A stretch of 64,000 bases of DNA from Benincasa hispida (GCF_009727055.1 NC_052357.1:89667630-89731629); one strand, 5' to 3'; positions 10,901-23,456 are shown, counted from the stretch's first letter. A program made the numbers and translations. Notes: generated by a model not told the origin, from the letters alone.

Positions 10901-13900
10901 ATTTATCTGTAGGACTTCAAATTCTTGAACTAATTTCCATACAGCAAAACTATTTAATAATTATGAGATTTTTTCTTGAGTTCTTCAAGAGAACATGAAG
11001 ATAATGGTTCCCAGTACATGGTTATTCTATCATTTGTCTTGGAAATGTTTGAAAGTTTTGCTAATTAGGAATCATGTACATCATAATTTCCTTGACTGGG
11101 AACTCTTCTACCCCCACAAGCGCAGTTACTGTTGTTATGAATTTATTTATGCACTTTCCCTCTTGTTTCCATGAGGAATCATCTCTTTTTAAAAAGTAAA
11201 TTAATGTTATACAATTGGAAGCATCGAGGAACAGAAAATTCCTCATGTCTAAACTAGATTTCCTCTGCCTTATTCTTTTCAGCCTCTGTTATAGCTGCTC
11301 CATGACTTTCTTTTTTACAATTTCAGCTATCTTCTAAATGTGATAACAAGCTCTTCCGCATCAGATTTTGTATACCTAGAGTTGAGGGGTATCCCTTCTT
11401 CGAGGCTCTCTCTTCTCCAATTCGGTGTATCTCAAGGAGTCGAAATACTCGTATGTCAACTTTGATGTTGAAAAGATCTACCTTCCATCCACTCGATGGA
11501 TCTAGGTCATCTGGTTTGGACAATGGAACCTCAGAACATGAGTATGTTTCAGTAGATGAAGAAAAACCAAGTCCACTATTGAAGAGGATTAAGTTGGGAC
11601 AAGATAAACCAACCCCTAATGATGATCCTTCATCAGGGCAAGCAGATGAGGAATGCAATTCTCATTCTTTTACTGCTAATGGGGTATTTGCCATTTACTT
11701 CTTCGCTTTGTACTAAACTAACATGCACTCTAATAATGGATAATTGATCATTAAAAGCAGACTTTGTGAAGGCAAAGTTGGTTAGGTTGCATTGTGAATG
11801 AAATTGTTATGTTTTTGATAGTCTATTACTCCTGTTAGTCATATTGTCAACAAGTGATGTTTGCTCTAGGCTGAAAATGGATTTGGCACAAGTTTAACTG
11901 GAAGACCAAAAAATAATGGATCAACAGGAGCCTCCCCATCAGACTCCGGGAGCACTGAAGCCAGGCATTCAGCTCTAAATAGAACTACAACCAATGAAAA
12001 TCCAATATCAGATGTGAACATTTTCAAATATTGCCTAGCAGGTTTATCTGAGAGGTCACTTCTGCTCAAGGAGATTGCAACCTCTGTGTCACAGGAAGAA
12101 ATTTTGGAATTTGCCGAGCATGTTTCCCTATATTCTGGATGCGTGCACCACAGGTAACCTTCAACATCAATGCCTGGTAATTGTACTTCATTTGGGATTT
12201 CTGTGACATATACCTGAAAAGTTTGTCAAAATATTTTCAGTCTGAGAGAACTATATGTTTCCTTATATTTGAAATTTTATGCATTGCGTCAATACAATTT
12301 CGTCGTGGGTTCTAAACTGCCATAGAATCTTTTGCTAGCTTGGATATCCCTAGACTATTTTGCCATGCCGTACCTTTCTTGGATGTAACTTTTAGTTTGT
12401 AATACACCATTCTAATTCTCTTCCAGTAAAGAATCTTTTACATTTTTTTCCCTTTCAGGCATCAAATATTAATGTCGAAAAAATTAATAGAGGAGGGAAC
12501 ACAAGCTTGGAGCTCAATCTCACAAAACAAGCATCATGTTCATTGGGAGAATGTTGGTTTTGAAATTGAAGAGCAATTCATGAGAATTGCTGGCTGCAGC
12601 TCTAGATCTCTCACTCAGCAGGTATTCTTCTTTTCTCTAGGAAACATTTACTCTTTGTGATTATTTCAACTTCGAAATGATTTATTTTGTTTTTGGAATT
12701 CTTGTCCAAATTTTGCTTTCGGAGTTTGTCTCTTATTGCACTTAATTCGTACAGGACTTTGAATGAACTTCCAACAAACTCTAAAATTAGACGTATTTCC
12801 CTTGGAATCACCTCTGAATGGAAGAGCTTTATTATTATTATTATTATTATTATTTTTTAATATTGATAAATTTCAGGATTTTGAGTTGCTGAGAAGAATT
12901 TCTGGTTGTCAAGAGTATCTGGCCCAAGAGAACTTCGAAAGAATGTGGTGTTGGTTATATCCTGTAGCTTTTACTCTATCCAGACAGTGGATAAATGCAA
13001 TGTGGAGTTCTTTATCACCTAAGTGGATTGAAGGATTCATTACCAAAGAAGAAGCTGAATTATCACTTCAAAGTCCGACAGGTCTTCAAGATCCTGGGAC
13101 GTTTATTCTTCGATTTCCCACCTCAAGAAGCTGGCCTCATCCTGATGCTGGTAGCTTGGTAGTTACCTATGTCGGCAATGATTATGCTCTTCATCACAGA
13201 CTTCTTACCCTTGATCGCATTTTCAGGTAATAAGGTCATTTTGTTTATCCCTGTAGATTACGTTGCAACTTGTATCATGCCATATTTGCTGGATAATCTC
13301 CCTTAATTAATTTCTTTCCAAGGCTAAATTTAAAGTGAAGTTTAGAAGAACCATAAGGGAGCCTGGTGGTAAAGTACTAAAGTTCAAGTTTTCGAGTTGA
13401 AAACTTAATAACTAAAATCTTTTGTAAGAAGTAGGACCTCCGAACTCTTGTTAACTTATGGAACGATAAGTTAAGTTTAGGAAAAACATAAATGTCCTTA
13501 TATATGTATGATATTGATAGAAACTAAAACAAAACCAAACTATTATTTCAAGATGTAGAACTACCAGATAAATGAAATGTTTTAAGGTACTTGGATCCTC
13601 CACTCTCAAGATCTCTCTCATACTCTAAATCACTCACCAAAATTAATGCTTCACTTCCTCCTCCACTCCTTTTTATAACCAAATAGCATGACAACTTTGC
13701 TAACCAATTATTAATATATCCCTTATAGCATTCCGATCAATGTACTAGGGGAGGAAACAATGAGTTGGCCAAATTAGAAATAACCTGTTAATCATTGATG
13801 GCATTGATGCTCTCTGATATATACTGAAAGGGAATGAGGAAATATGAACATGGTTCTCTGGAGTATGTCAAGTGAAAAAGGATTAATGAAAAACAAACTA

Positions 13901-14559
13901 AAGGAAGATATATATCACATGAATGTAATGGATTTCCATTAAAATATAAAAGGTGCCTCGTCGAAACGTCTTGTCGACTATTCTCAGCAAGTTATCGATG
14001 AGGCCTATATGCCGTTGCAAATTTAGTGATAATATACCCTAATTAGAAGCAGAATTGGCCTCCTACATGTCTAAACCAAAAGGTCTTTTCTTCATAGTTC
14101 TGCTGAAGGGGAGAAGAGTATGAGAAGTCTTCAGGACATGCTTCTAGCAGAACCCGAGCTATCTCGTTTGGGAAGGTACAATCCAAAACCTTTATGAATT
14201 CTTTTCCTCTGTTCATTCAATCTCGTTTCATCCATTTTGTTCCCGTGTTTGTGGGAAGGGGACTGACCGCTTTGCTAATGTTTATAAATCGGAAACATGC
14301 AGGACAATTCGAAGTCACTGAATCATTAGAAAATTGCAGTATCCATCCATATCATTTCTTTAGTTTGCTTAAGTTACAGAACTTTCTCACCGGTTGTACA
14401 TATTGTGATTGCGAATACAGGAGTTGTTTGGGAAAGAATATTTATAGGCATGTTGGAGCCATTCCAGAACCAAGATTTGAAAGGTGAACCATTCAGTCAT
14501 CATCTTCATATACTCTTCCTCTCTTCAGAACATTACTCACAAAAAACTACAAGTTGTAG
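7906..14559 (+). CDS. Plant STAT-type linker-SH2 domain protein (SHA/SHB family)
   Basis: The protein belongs to the rare plant SH2 family that resembles the linker and SH2 domains of animal STATs; a phosphotyrosine-binding signalling role is known for the fold and inferred here. Exons that fit in phase: 7906-8052, 9074-9271, 10040-10246, 10354-10443, 10533-10610, 10709-10873, 11327-11683, 11870-12153, 12459-12621, 12877-13226, 14098-14175, then less certainly 14421-14483 and 14529-14559. The first exons form a concanavalin-like sheet region (DDGCFTVCFWVYL). A basic KRIKLG patch lies in exon 7. The SH2 part in exon 10 has WIEGFITKEEAE, the FILRF motif with the phosphate-binding Arg, and GSLVVTYV. 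Length is about 736 residues if the last two exons are right. The next gene downstream is also its neighbour in Arabidopsis. Confidence 0.88.
13355..13400 (+). repeat. Possible SINE head in intron 10 of the SH2 gene
   Basis: AGCCTGGTGGTAAAG (about 13360-13374) resembles a pol III A box and TTTTCGAGTTG (13389-13399) a B box. The spacing is slightly short and no tail or target duplication was identified, so this is tentative. Confidence 0.25.
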
Positions 14560-17151
14560 ATGAAACTTCGTCTCAGTTGCACTTGTATGAGAACGTGCAC
14601 GTCAGATACGATTATATCATATTACCATCTCCAGTCAGGATATCTCATCCGTCAGCAGTTTTAAAACCTTGAATTAGCAGGCAATCCTTGTGAGTTTTAT
14701 TTTTCTCTTTTAGCCCCTAAATAGTATCTACTGTATAAGTTAAACTTGTTCTACCAAGAGTGATTCAAAATCTACCATTTTTTAGATGAAATCTCTTATC
14801 TTCTTCTGCCCTTGAAAATAACATTTAAAGTAGTATATATTGAGATCCCATTATTTCAGGTTACAGAAAGCCAAAACATGTGATGTGAATAAATATTGAA
14901 GTAGAGTCCAGAAAAGATGGGGTTTTCTCAGCTGTATTACTTCCTAATTTTTCCATTAATATGTTTGGTTTGTGAGTTTTTCAACTCCTTGAGGGAAAGA
15001 CGAAAGGACAGATGGTACAGAATCCATGGATGACAGCACAACCTTTCACATGATGCTTGTTTTGACAATTCCTTTTTCATCCTTTTATTTTGAGTCTCCA
15101 CTTTTTCTACCAACTCATCAATGGTTGGTTTCTCCAACTTTCCTGGATATATTTTAATTTATTCATCTCAATGATCTCTACTGTTTATGTCTTACTATTT
15201 TGTTATCATTTCAGGGTCATCACAATTTTTTAATACTTTAGCATTGACTATTAGTATTATTGAACTAGAAATGATTTAGTGGTTCAATTAGAGCCTTGAA
15301 AATAATAAATAAATAAAAATAGATTCCAAAGATGATTGTTAAGTGAAAATAATTGAGGTGCACATAAATTTGCATGGACATTCACGTGTATTAGAAAAAA
15401 GGACTACTAATGATAAAGATCTTTGGAACTAATTAATTAAATGTTTAATTTTTATTGTGGATCAATGAATTGTCATAATGTCCATTTTGGTCTTTCTCTT
15501 TTTTTTTCCCCCTAAGTAATCATTTTGGCCCTTTAAATCTTAAAAAAAAAAAAAACTCTATTTTAGTCCTCTTTAAAAAAATATCATCATTATTTTCTCA
15601 CTTATTATCCGTTCACCTAATATTTCCTTTAGCCAACGTATAACTAACTTGTGGCAATATTACATGCTTGCATTAGCCACTGATACACAAGCTCAAAGCT
15701 ATCATATCATTTTATCAACACCATGTCAATTGAGCTACGTATTGATTTATTGAAAGTAAAATAAAGAGAACAATGATTATTTGTTTAATTAAAAATGATG
15801 AGAAAATAGATATTTGAAGCTTCATGGATCGAGATGAAATGAAGCTAAAATTGATCCAAATCGAACTTTGATAAACCAATGGTCCATTTGAACTCTTCGT
15901 GATATGAATCAACAGGGCTTCCTTAAGCTTTCCTTTATACCGACAGAGACTGATAAGGTTTCCATTAAACTATTTTCAACTGAGAAAAGGTTTGACTTTT
16001 CCTAGAATAAATAAATAAATAAAATAGTTGCTCAAAGTCACAAGTCTGAACTGCAGCAAAATGAAAAGGAAATATGTTTAAAATGTTTGAAACCCAAAGA
16101 TTCAAAATGGGAGGCTGTAAGTGTAAACAGTAGGATCCAACCACATGAAACTTGAAGTTTATGTGTTTTTCACCAATATCCTTCTCAATTTTGTGACACA
16201 AGATTTTATTTTGTAAAGAAATTTGATAATAAATGATTAACCAATAATGTTAATCAATATGTAAAGTTTAGATAATGAAATAGAATATTTTGAGTAGATA
16301 CAAAAAGAGTGATGGGACAAACCAACTACTTTTACCTTATCTGTGTTATCGTGATAAGGGAAAGATCTTAGCAAATCAAAATTAAAAACAATTAATTTCA
16401 ACTTGATTTGAGGAGTCTTTGCGTAAGTAAAATGACTAAGTTTAGTACTGTTTCTAAGCCCTTTTTCTAAACACGTGTTAGACTGTGATTGGTGGTGAGT
16501 CATTTTTCTTTTTAACAGAAATTGCATTGAAATTGGAGGCATGTCAACCAGAAAAGTACAGACAAAACACAAACCCACATGACCAAATAATAAAGCCTTC
16601 ATTTTTGTCAAATAAGCCAATCATGATATGAAGAACCCTTCAATCTCTTCCTTTCCCATTTATTATAAGTCTCTCAAGGAAAGCTGTTATCTTCTTGCAA
16701 AGTTGCATCCTCTTTCTTATTTTTCTTCTGGTTTCCATTCCTGTTCATGTCACAGCTGATGAAGACCGGGTAAGTTTATTTGTACAGCACTTTTCTCTTT
16801 TTGGCTTTGGTTTTGTTATGTTTCTTTGTTGAAATCTTGCATCCTCTAGCTGGACAAAGTCTCTTTTGCTTCTTTGTTTTATGCTCCATTCTTGAAGAAA
16901 TGTCTTGTTCTCTCGAAAAATGTCTAGCTGGACAAAGTTCATCTCTATATTGGTGTTATTGAGATTTTTCTGTATCTTATAGTCGTAGCAGAGAATAGCC
17001 TTCAGCTACTTCAGCTCACTGAAACTGAGAAACATGTTGAAAGAGAGTCAGTTTGCTACCTTCATGGAGAGTTGAATGGAGGAAATGTCATATGTTTGAG
17101 GCTGTCTTCCATGAAAACTGTTCTGATCATTTTCATGGTCTGCAGAATCAG
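14560..17151. other. Intergenic region and upstream exon(s) of the kinase gene
   Basis: Most of this is AT-rich non-coding sequence. Near 16660-16769 lies a pyrimidine-rich stretch ending in a good donor (CCGGGTAAGT), which would serve as a non-coding first exon of the kinase. One frame of it reads as a hydrophobic, signal-peptide-like segment (ILFLIFLLVSIPVHVTA), but it has an upstream stop and no ATG in frame, so it was not called coding. Confidence 0.45.
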
Positions 17152-18920
17152 ATGGATAGAGGTCAGGCTATAGCATTCTATGTCACAATCAGTTGCATTG
17201 CTTTTGTCGTGTCAAAGATCTTCATAGCATTGCTTCTTTACAAGCGCTGGAAAAGAAGACACATGATTTATGAAGATGGGATATCAGGTATTATCATTTA
17301 CAAACTTGAATAGCAGAAACTTTTTTTTCAAAGAATGTATAGAGTTAGTTAAGTTAAACACAATGCCGAGAGTAACGAGTTCAATGCGAATTTATATGCT
17401 TAGGTGGGAAGATGGTCATGTTCAAGTCTCCAGCAACAAAGTCCCTAAAATCAGATGCATTCCTGAAGAAAACACTAAAACTAAACAACAAGGACATCAT
17501 TGGCTCTGGAGGCCATGGGATTGTTTACAAACTTGCACTAAGTGATTCCATGACATTTGCTGTGAAAAGACTGAACAGAGGAAGTGCAGAAAGAGATCAA
17601 GGATTTGAGAGAGAATTGGAAGCGATGGGAGATATAAAGCATCGGAATATCGTGATGCTTCACGGATACTACACTGCTCCTCACTATAATCTCCTTATAT
17701 ATGAGTTAATGCCTAATGGAAGTTTGTATGAATATCTACATGGTATGTATACATAAGCCCTCAGTTTTCCTAAAGCTTCTTAGTGATGACATAGCACATT
17801 ATTCTGTCCTAACTTTGATGATACTGCAGGAAGATCAAATGAGAAGGTTTTGGATTGGCCATCACGGTATAAGATAGCAGTAGGTGCAGCGAGAGGCATA
17901 TCGTATCTTCATCATGACTGCATCCCACACATCATACATAGAGATATCAAGTCGAGCAATATATTGTTGGATCAAAACATGGACGCCCAAGTGTCTGACT
18001 TCGGATTGGCGACGCTAATGGAACCTGACAAGACTCATGTATCAACAATTGTGGCAGGCACATTTGGGTACTTGGCTCCAGGTAGAATTTTGATATAGCC
18101 TAAGTATTCTCAAGGAATAATCTTCCAAAAATCAATCTTGTGCTCTTTTATTGAAGTGGTAATAATTGTTTCATACAAGAGGGGAAGGCTCCTATTTATA
18201 AAGTTTTATCATAAGTAGGATTAAAAGGGAATTAACCTAGAATATTAATCAATTACCCAATTAACCACATTCTTCCCATTCAACTTTACCACTCCCTTGA
18301 CATGCAGAATACTTCGATACTGGGCGAGCAACGGTGAAAGGAGATGTCTACAGCTTTGGTGTAGTACTTCTCGAGCTCTTAACAGGGAAAAAACCAACTG
18401 ATGAGGCATTTATGGAAGAGGGAACTAAACTTGTGACGTGGGTAAGTGAATCATTAACCATTTTCAGTAGCCGAAGAAAGTCATAGAGCCTTTAGGTTGG
18501 TTGATACTCATATTGATTCTTCAAATGGATAGTTTTTAATCAATGCGTTCGAGTAAACTGTTTCCAAGTGAGCCATTCATTTCACCAACAACACAGATGT
18601 TGCAGTAACATCTTTCATGAGGCAATGGATTCAGTACTCAAGTCCTATAAATTGGAAACATCATTAACAAAAAAGAATATATAGTTGAACAACGAGCTAT
18701 TCCTTGTCTAACTTTCATGGTGTCATGTAAATGACAGGTGAAAGCAGTTGTTCAGGAGAAGAGGGAAGAATATGTACTTGACAGTAATTTGGGTCATTGT
18801 CCGGTTGACGAGGTTAATGGCGTGTTTAGCATTGCATTGAAGTGTCTCGAACCGGAACCCGCTCAGCGACCGACAATGGCAGAGGTTGTCAAAGTGCTTG
18901 AGCAGATAAAGGTCAAATAG
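17152..18920 (+). CDS. Receptor-like Ser/Thr protein kinase without ectodomain, At1g78530-like
   Basis: A membrane-anchored kinase of 347 residues in five exons: 17152-17287, 17404-17742, 17830-18081, 18308-18441 and 18738-18920. Residues about 6-30 form one membrane segment ([23 protein letters not shown]) followed by a basic stop-transfer stretch; there are no leucine-rich repeats. The kinase domain has the glycine loop [14 protein letters not shown] with the ATP-binding Lys, [12 protein letters not shown] (an RD kinase), DFGLA, the APE motif split across intron 3, and [15 protein letters not shown]. All key residues are present, so it should be active. Size and sequence agree with the Arabidopsis kinase At1g78530 as remembered (355 aa). 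The ATG at 17152 follows a likely acceptor at 17146; an upstream in-frame ATG at 17053 is possible but would precede it with unlike sequence. Ligand and substrates are unknown. Confidence 0.88.
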
Positions 18921-19056
18921 CATTGTAACAGATTCTTGAGTCGGTCCCTTCTCTAACATGTATTACACTTATTGCGATCTCTCACTTTTAACTTGTTTGG
19001 TGGAACCATATCCAAATGTTCATTCAAATTAATAAAAGTACAAGAAAATTGTGGTT

Positions 19057-21468
19057 CTATTTCAAAACTCCAGCCAATCCAGTTGCAACAGAAGCCTTCA
19101 AAGTAGGAGAAACAGGGGAGTCTCCGAAAAAAACATCGAAAAGAGCTGAAATCACATTATTTGATTCAATTGTAGCTTCTATTCCTGTTGGTGGGCCATC
19201 TACCGAGATGCTAACCTGCAATTCACCGACTCCCCCGCATCAGAATAAGCAAAATGAAACTTGATCGAAGATGAACTAAGACTGTCTATGCAATAACATT
19301 AATAGAAGGAAAAGAAAAGAGAATGTAAGTCGGTTAAAATTCAAACATACAAGCATCTTTGTAGGTTCCAACCAAGTCAAGAATATGAACGTTCCTTTCT
19401 TAAGAGATCGTCCCTGGAAGATGCTACGAAACGTAGATAATGCAGATTCATCAACCGGTGTTGGTGCTTTGATTCTTGGAGAAATGGCGTCATCCAAGGC
19501 GTCCCAGAAAGTTTTACCGTCGACATCTCGGACAAGAACAATCTGTAAAGATTTTTCTGAAGGAGCTGCCCTTGATAGACAAGAAACTTGTAGTTACTTA
19601 CATAAGCTTCAAAGCAATGGGAAAAAATGGAAAAGGAAACTAGCACTCTCACTTTCCATAACTTCTATAATCATACACTTATATATAATTTATATGTACG
19701 GTTATTACACTGAAAAATTATATTGAACAAGGAAGAATCCTCCTGAATTGCAGCAGCTGGTCGTCCCCTCCAAGCGTTCAATTCATTTGAGATGGATGGA
19801 TTGATGTATAGTCCTGCAGCATAGACCTTAACACCAATGATTGCAAAAATTTTCTCTCTGTAACCTGAAATATTTGCAGCTAATGAAGATCAGGTGGAAG
19901 AGGATAGTTCAGTTAAAAGTATCAACATTTTGGACGTATAAAATTCGTAGGTAGCATTAGGATAATAAATATCTCAGGCTGAGTTTCTTTAGTTTATGTC
20001 GCAAAGTAGAAATAGTCAACATCTTACAACAAATGAGCTGCGCCTTGAACGATGTTCGTATTTTTTTTTTTATCCTAAGAAGATGTCGAAAATCGTATCA
20101 TTCTAGATAGCTGGAAACAAATTTTCTTGGCTGCCGCAATGCAACTCATGTACCAAAGATCAATTGCAGCATACAATGACAAGAGCTTTTGGTTCTAATG
20201 GTTTTCTTATACATATTGCAGGAAAAATATGAGCTGCAGATGATTTTAACAGTTTAAATTTTCATAAAATCAGTTGTCTTCCTCAGTCGAATTCAGTGTA
20301 GGAACATAATGAACTGGCCTGTTCCGAGCAGTGACAGCGACGTTGAGAAGCCCGGCAAAGTCAAGGACGTTGGAAATTTCACATTGGTTGAAGGTTCCTC
20401 CACATATCCTGCATTTCCAACTGTTGTAACCCATTGATTAAAAAGAGCAAAGGGTTTCAGTATTACTTTCTGTGAAACAACAGAAGTGAAATATTATTCT
20501 TCCTACGCCTACTCTATTAGACAACAAGATTACAGGATTTAAAAACAAACAGTTGTTGATGTAGTTAAGCCAATGCCCTATCCATTTCGAGACGAGACTT
20601 GGTGGCCCATTGTTTGAGAAGAAGATTATTGGTTTAAAAGTAGTACAATATCTCAATCTGCACAGTATCCTACCCAAACAACCATTGCAGAAATACCCTT
20701 AATTAACAGATGCCAAATAAATTTAGGCATATTAGGAAGTTATTTTCAGATGGTTTAAATCACTTTTTTCATGTTAAGATCGCTTTAAGAGATGTTTTTA
20801 ACCATTCCAACGTGGTTTTGGATATAACAAATGTGATTTTAAAGCATTTCAAAAATCACTTCCAAACATGCCCGAGGCCTAGATATTCTTAAAAATTTCG
20901 GCTTCCTGGATACTTGGCACATGAATGAACATCACTTGATTACAAACAGCCAGAGTCTTTACTCAACATTTCCCTCAACTTCATCTGATTCCAACACCAA
21001 ATTTCTTTTCATGCATGGATCAAAACCTAAACTCCAAACTTGTAAAACAGAGTGTCTACTTAGATCAACTTTCTAAAGACGAATTTTCACTTAAAAACAT
21101 GTTATTAAGCACATAGAAAGTCAATCCAAACAAACCCGAATGCTCGATCTATGCAGAAACTCAAGAATCATTCCATATTTTCAATCCATTAACATCAAAA
21201 GAATGAAAAACAAGGTTCAAAAGAAGCAGATAAGGAAAACATGATTCGACATTCCGTTACCTGAAGCAAGGGAAGAAGAAGCTTTGAGAGAGAGATTGGA
21301 ACAAAATCTGAAGTTGTTGAGAGAGAAAGTAGACTGAATCTTGTACAAGGAGACAGTAGGAGTTGAGGGTTTTGTTAGGAGACAAACTCTGGGATTGTAA
21401 TTCCATTTCCCAGTGGGAATGGCTGATGGAAGCCTTAATGGGGTGGAGTTTACAGCATCTGCAGCCAT
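19057..21468 (-). CDS. FAP3: Chalcone-isomerase-fold fatty-acid-binding protein, plastidial (FAP3 type)
   Basis: The product is a plastid fatty-acid-binding protein of the chalcone isomerase fold, not an active isomerase. Exons on the minus strand: 21468-21261, 20420-20319, 19864-19711, 19570-19351 and 19215-19057 (stop TAG at 19059-19057), all in consistent phase, 280 residues. Exon 1 is a Ser/Thr-rich transit peptide. The mature part shows [62 protein letters not shown] and [19 protein letters not shown], which follow the Arabidopsis FAP3 (At1g53520) order. The donor of intron 2 appears to be GC (20318-20317) rather than GT. An upstream in-frame ATG at 21528 would add 20 residues; 21468 was preferred because it opens the transit peptide. 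Confidence 0.9.
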
Positions 21469-21528
21469 TGTAGAGATCTCTTCTGCTCTTTTTTCAATTC
21501 TCTGAGTGGGATTTGAATTCTCCACCAA

Positions 21529-22534
21529 AGTGAAAGGAGTGGATAAGAGAGGAGATTCTTTAGTCTTAATGTCCCAGAAGCGTAGCTTTTGATTTGGATT
21601 TTTTGTCCTATTACCGACAGTTTTATGTTGTTATTTTTACCTCATCCACTTATCCGATGCTTTCTAACTCATACTGTTACTATAAACTTTATATTCGGAA
21701 TTCTACTATCAGCTTTGTGGTTAGTATTTTGATTCTTCTTGTCGATAGTATTACGTATATATGAAATTCTACTATCGACTCATCTCGTCTAAATTAGGAA
21801 AAATACCCAGATTTTTCAAAAAGTTGCATTTTTTTTCAAAATTATTCTTGAAGTATAAACATTTCAGAACGTTGAATGAGCAATGTCAGAATATGACATT
21901 GCTTTGAAACAACAAACAACGTGGGTGATTAAGACGCTTGTTTGGATTAAGATTGAAAGAATGATATCATACACTTTGACTTAAACCATTTTTCTAAAGG
22001 ATATTTTAGAAATGTTATGAAATGTCAAAGGTAATATTACTACCTTTGAAAGATAAAGAATTATTTTTTAAATGATAGACAAAGTTTAGAGATATTTTAC
22101 AATTTAGCTATTTTTATGAAGCAAGAAGCGGAATTGAATATCGAGGGAACAAAAAAACATCAACTTCAATTGATTAAGACAACCTTAACTATGCTGATAA
22201 TCTCTAGGTAAGAAAATGTTTTCTTTTATCTCTTTTAAGATTAAGAAAAAAAATTCTATGTTAAGTAAATGTCAATTACCACATAATATGATAAAGGAAT
22301 CTAATCTTTTACTTCAAAGAAATAAAGAATGCATGTCAATTATCATTAAGCTAAATTTACTTTGAAAATTTCTAAATATTACGCTCATGCATTATTGTTA
22401 AAATGGCCATATTAAAAAAAATACAATTACGCTTACATAAATTAATTTATTATTTTTAATAAAAAATGATAGTTACATAAATTATTCATAGGATTAGACA
22501 TGTTTACATTTAATCATAAAGTAGTTGTAGTTCA
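21529..22534. other. AT-rich intergenic region upstream of the FAP3-like gene
   Basis: The first 100 bases should hold the FAP3 promoter. The rest is AT-rich and no gene was recognised. Confidence 0.45.
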
Positions 22535-22535
22535 A

Positions 22536-22605
22536 CAACGGAGTGAGGATCAAACTATCTACCTGATAATTGGTTATCTTACCACTACGCTAAGCTTTGA
22601 TTAGG
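22536..22605 (-). repeat. tRNA-derived SINE-like head
   Basis: On the minus strand, TAGCGTAGTGGT (22592-22581) matches a pol III A box and AGTTTGATCCT (22556-22546) a B box, about 25-35 bases apart as in tRNA genes. The intervening sequence does not fold as a full tRNA and no anticodon arm was recognised, so a SINE or tRNA relic is the best reading. The 3' tail would lie towards lower coordinates and could not be delimited. Confidence 0.5.
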
Positions 22606-22639
22606 TGTATATAATATGAGATCAATTGTTCAAAAGACC

Positions 22640-23095
22640 AATTCTAAAGGTCCAAAATGACAAATGACCCAGTTTTTTTAAAAAATGTCAAAGTCCCTTT
22701 GTTGATGTCATGACCATGTGAAGTTACGTTATTGCCCTTCTTTTTTCTTTTTCCTTAATTTTTCCGGTGCGAGAAATCTTCCTCTGCACATCGTCTTCTT
22801 CTTCTCCAACTTCTTCTCTTTTGTACGTCTTTTTCTTCTTCGACACGAGGACTCTATGCAAGCAGCTCCGATGTCACCAACTCCGATGAACAAGAGACGA
22901 GAGAGATGAGTGATTTGTGAGTGAAAAAAGAAGAGAGAGCGAGACTATTTTTTCGCGTGCGCGAGAGTATATTTTGGTAATTTCATTTGAATTTGACGTC
23001 AGTAAAGGGTCATTCAACATTTTTTTTCAAAAACCGAGTCATTTCACATTTTTTATCTAATTTTTGGGTCATCCATCCGGCAGACCCCATAATAT
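22640..23095. mobile_element. Terminal-inverted-repeat element (MITE or Mutator-like relic)
   Basis: The left end (about 22654-22697, AAATGACCCAGTTTTTTTAA and onwards) and the reverse complement of the right end (about 22998-23060, AAATGACTCGGTTTTTGAAA and onwards) align over roughly 40 bases with few differences, including ATG(T/T)..AA and a CCCTTT end. The interior has no transposase. Exact ends and target duplication were not determined. Confidence 0.5.
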
Positions 23096-23286
23096 GTTAC
23101 ACATTTTGGAATGAAACCCATTAGCCTCTTTATTTTGGATCTCATTTCCATTTTAGTCTTTGTATTTTTAAATCTTCAAATCTAGCCCAGGTTTCAATAA
23201 ATCTCATAATTAGTGGTTAGTTTATTGTTAACTTTTAGGAAAAAGAAACATAGTCTCTCTTAGTTCCACCCTATAAATATTGTAAA

Positions 23287-23443
23287 TGTTAAAAGGCAAT
23301 TAAGGTTTATTATTAATTATTATTTTTCTTTTTGGTATTTTCCATTTATGTATTTTCTTTTAGTAGGTTCTTCATGTCTATTTACTCACCTTGTAAAAGG
23401 TTGATTATGTATTCTCATTTATTCAATAATATACAAAATTACA
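23287..23443 (+). repeat. 5' LTR of the TRIM-like element
   Basis: It starts TGTTAAAAGGCAATTAAGG and ends AAAATTACA, immediately before the primer-binding site. Confidence 0.75.
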
Positions 23444-23456
23444 TGGTATCAAAGTG
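23444..23456 (+). other. Primer-binding site (initiator Met-tRNA) of the TRIM-like element
   Basis: TGGTATCAAAGTG differs from the standard Met-tRNA site by one or two bases and abuts the 5' LTR. Confidence 0.75.

Noticed and set aside
16628..16760. ATG at 16628 as kinase start
   Set aside because: Its frame reaches TGA before the donor site and does not join the kinase exons.
22536..22605. A functional tRNA gene
   Set aside because: Promoter boxes are present but acceptor and anticodon stems do not pair.
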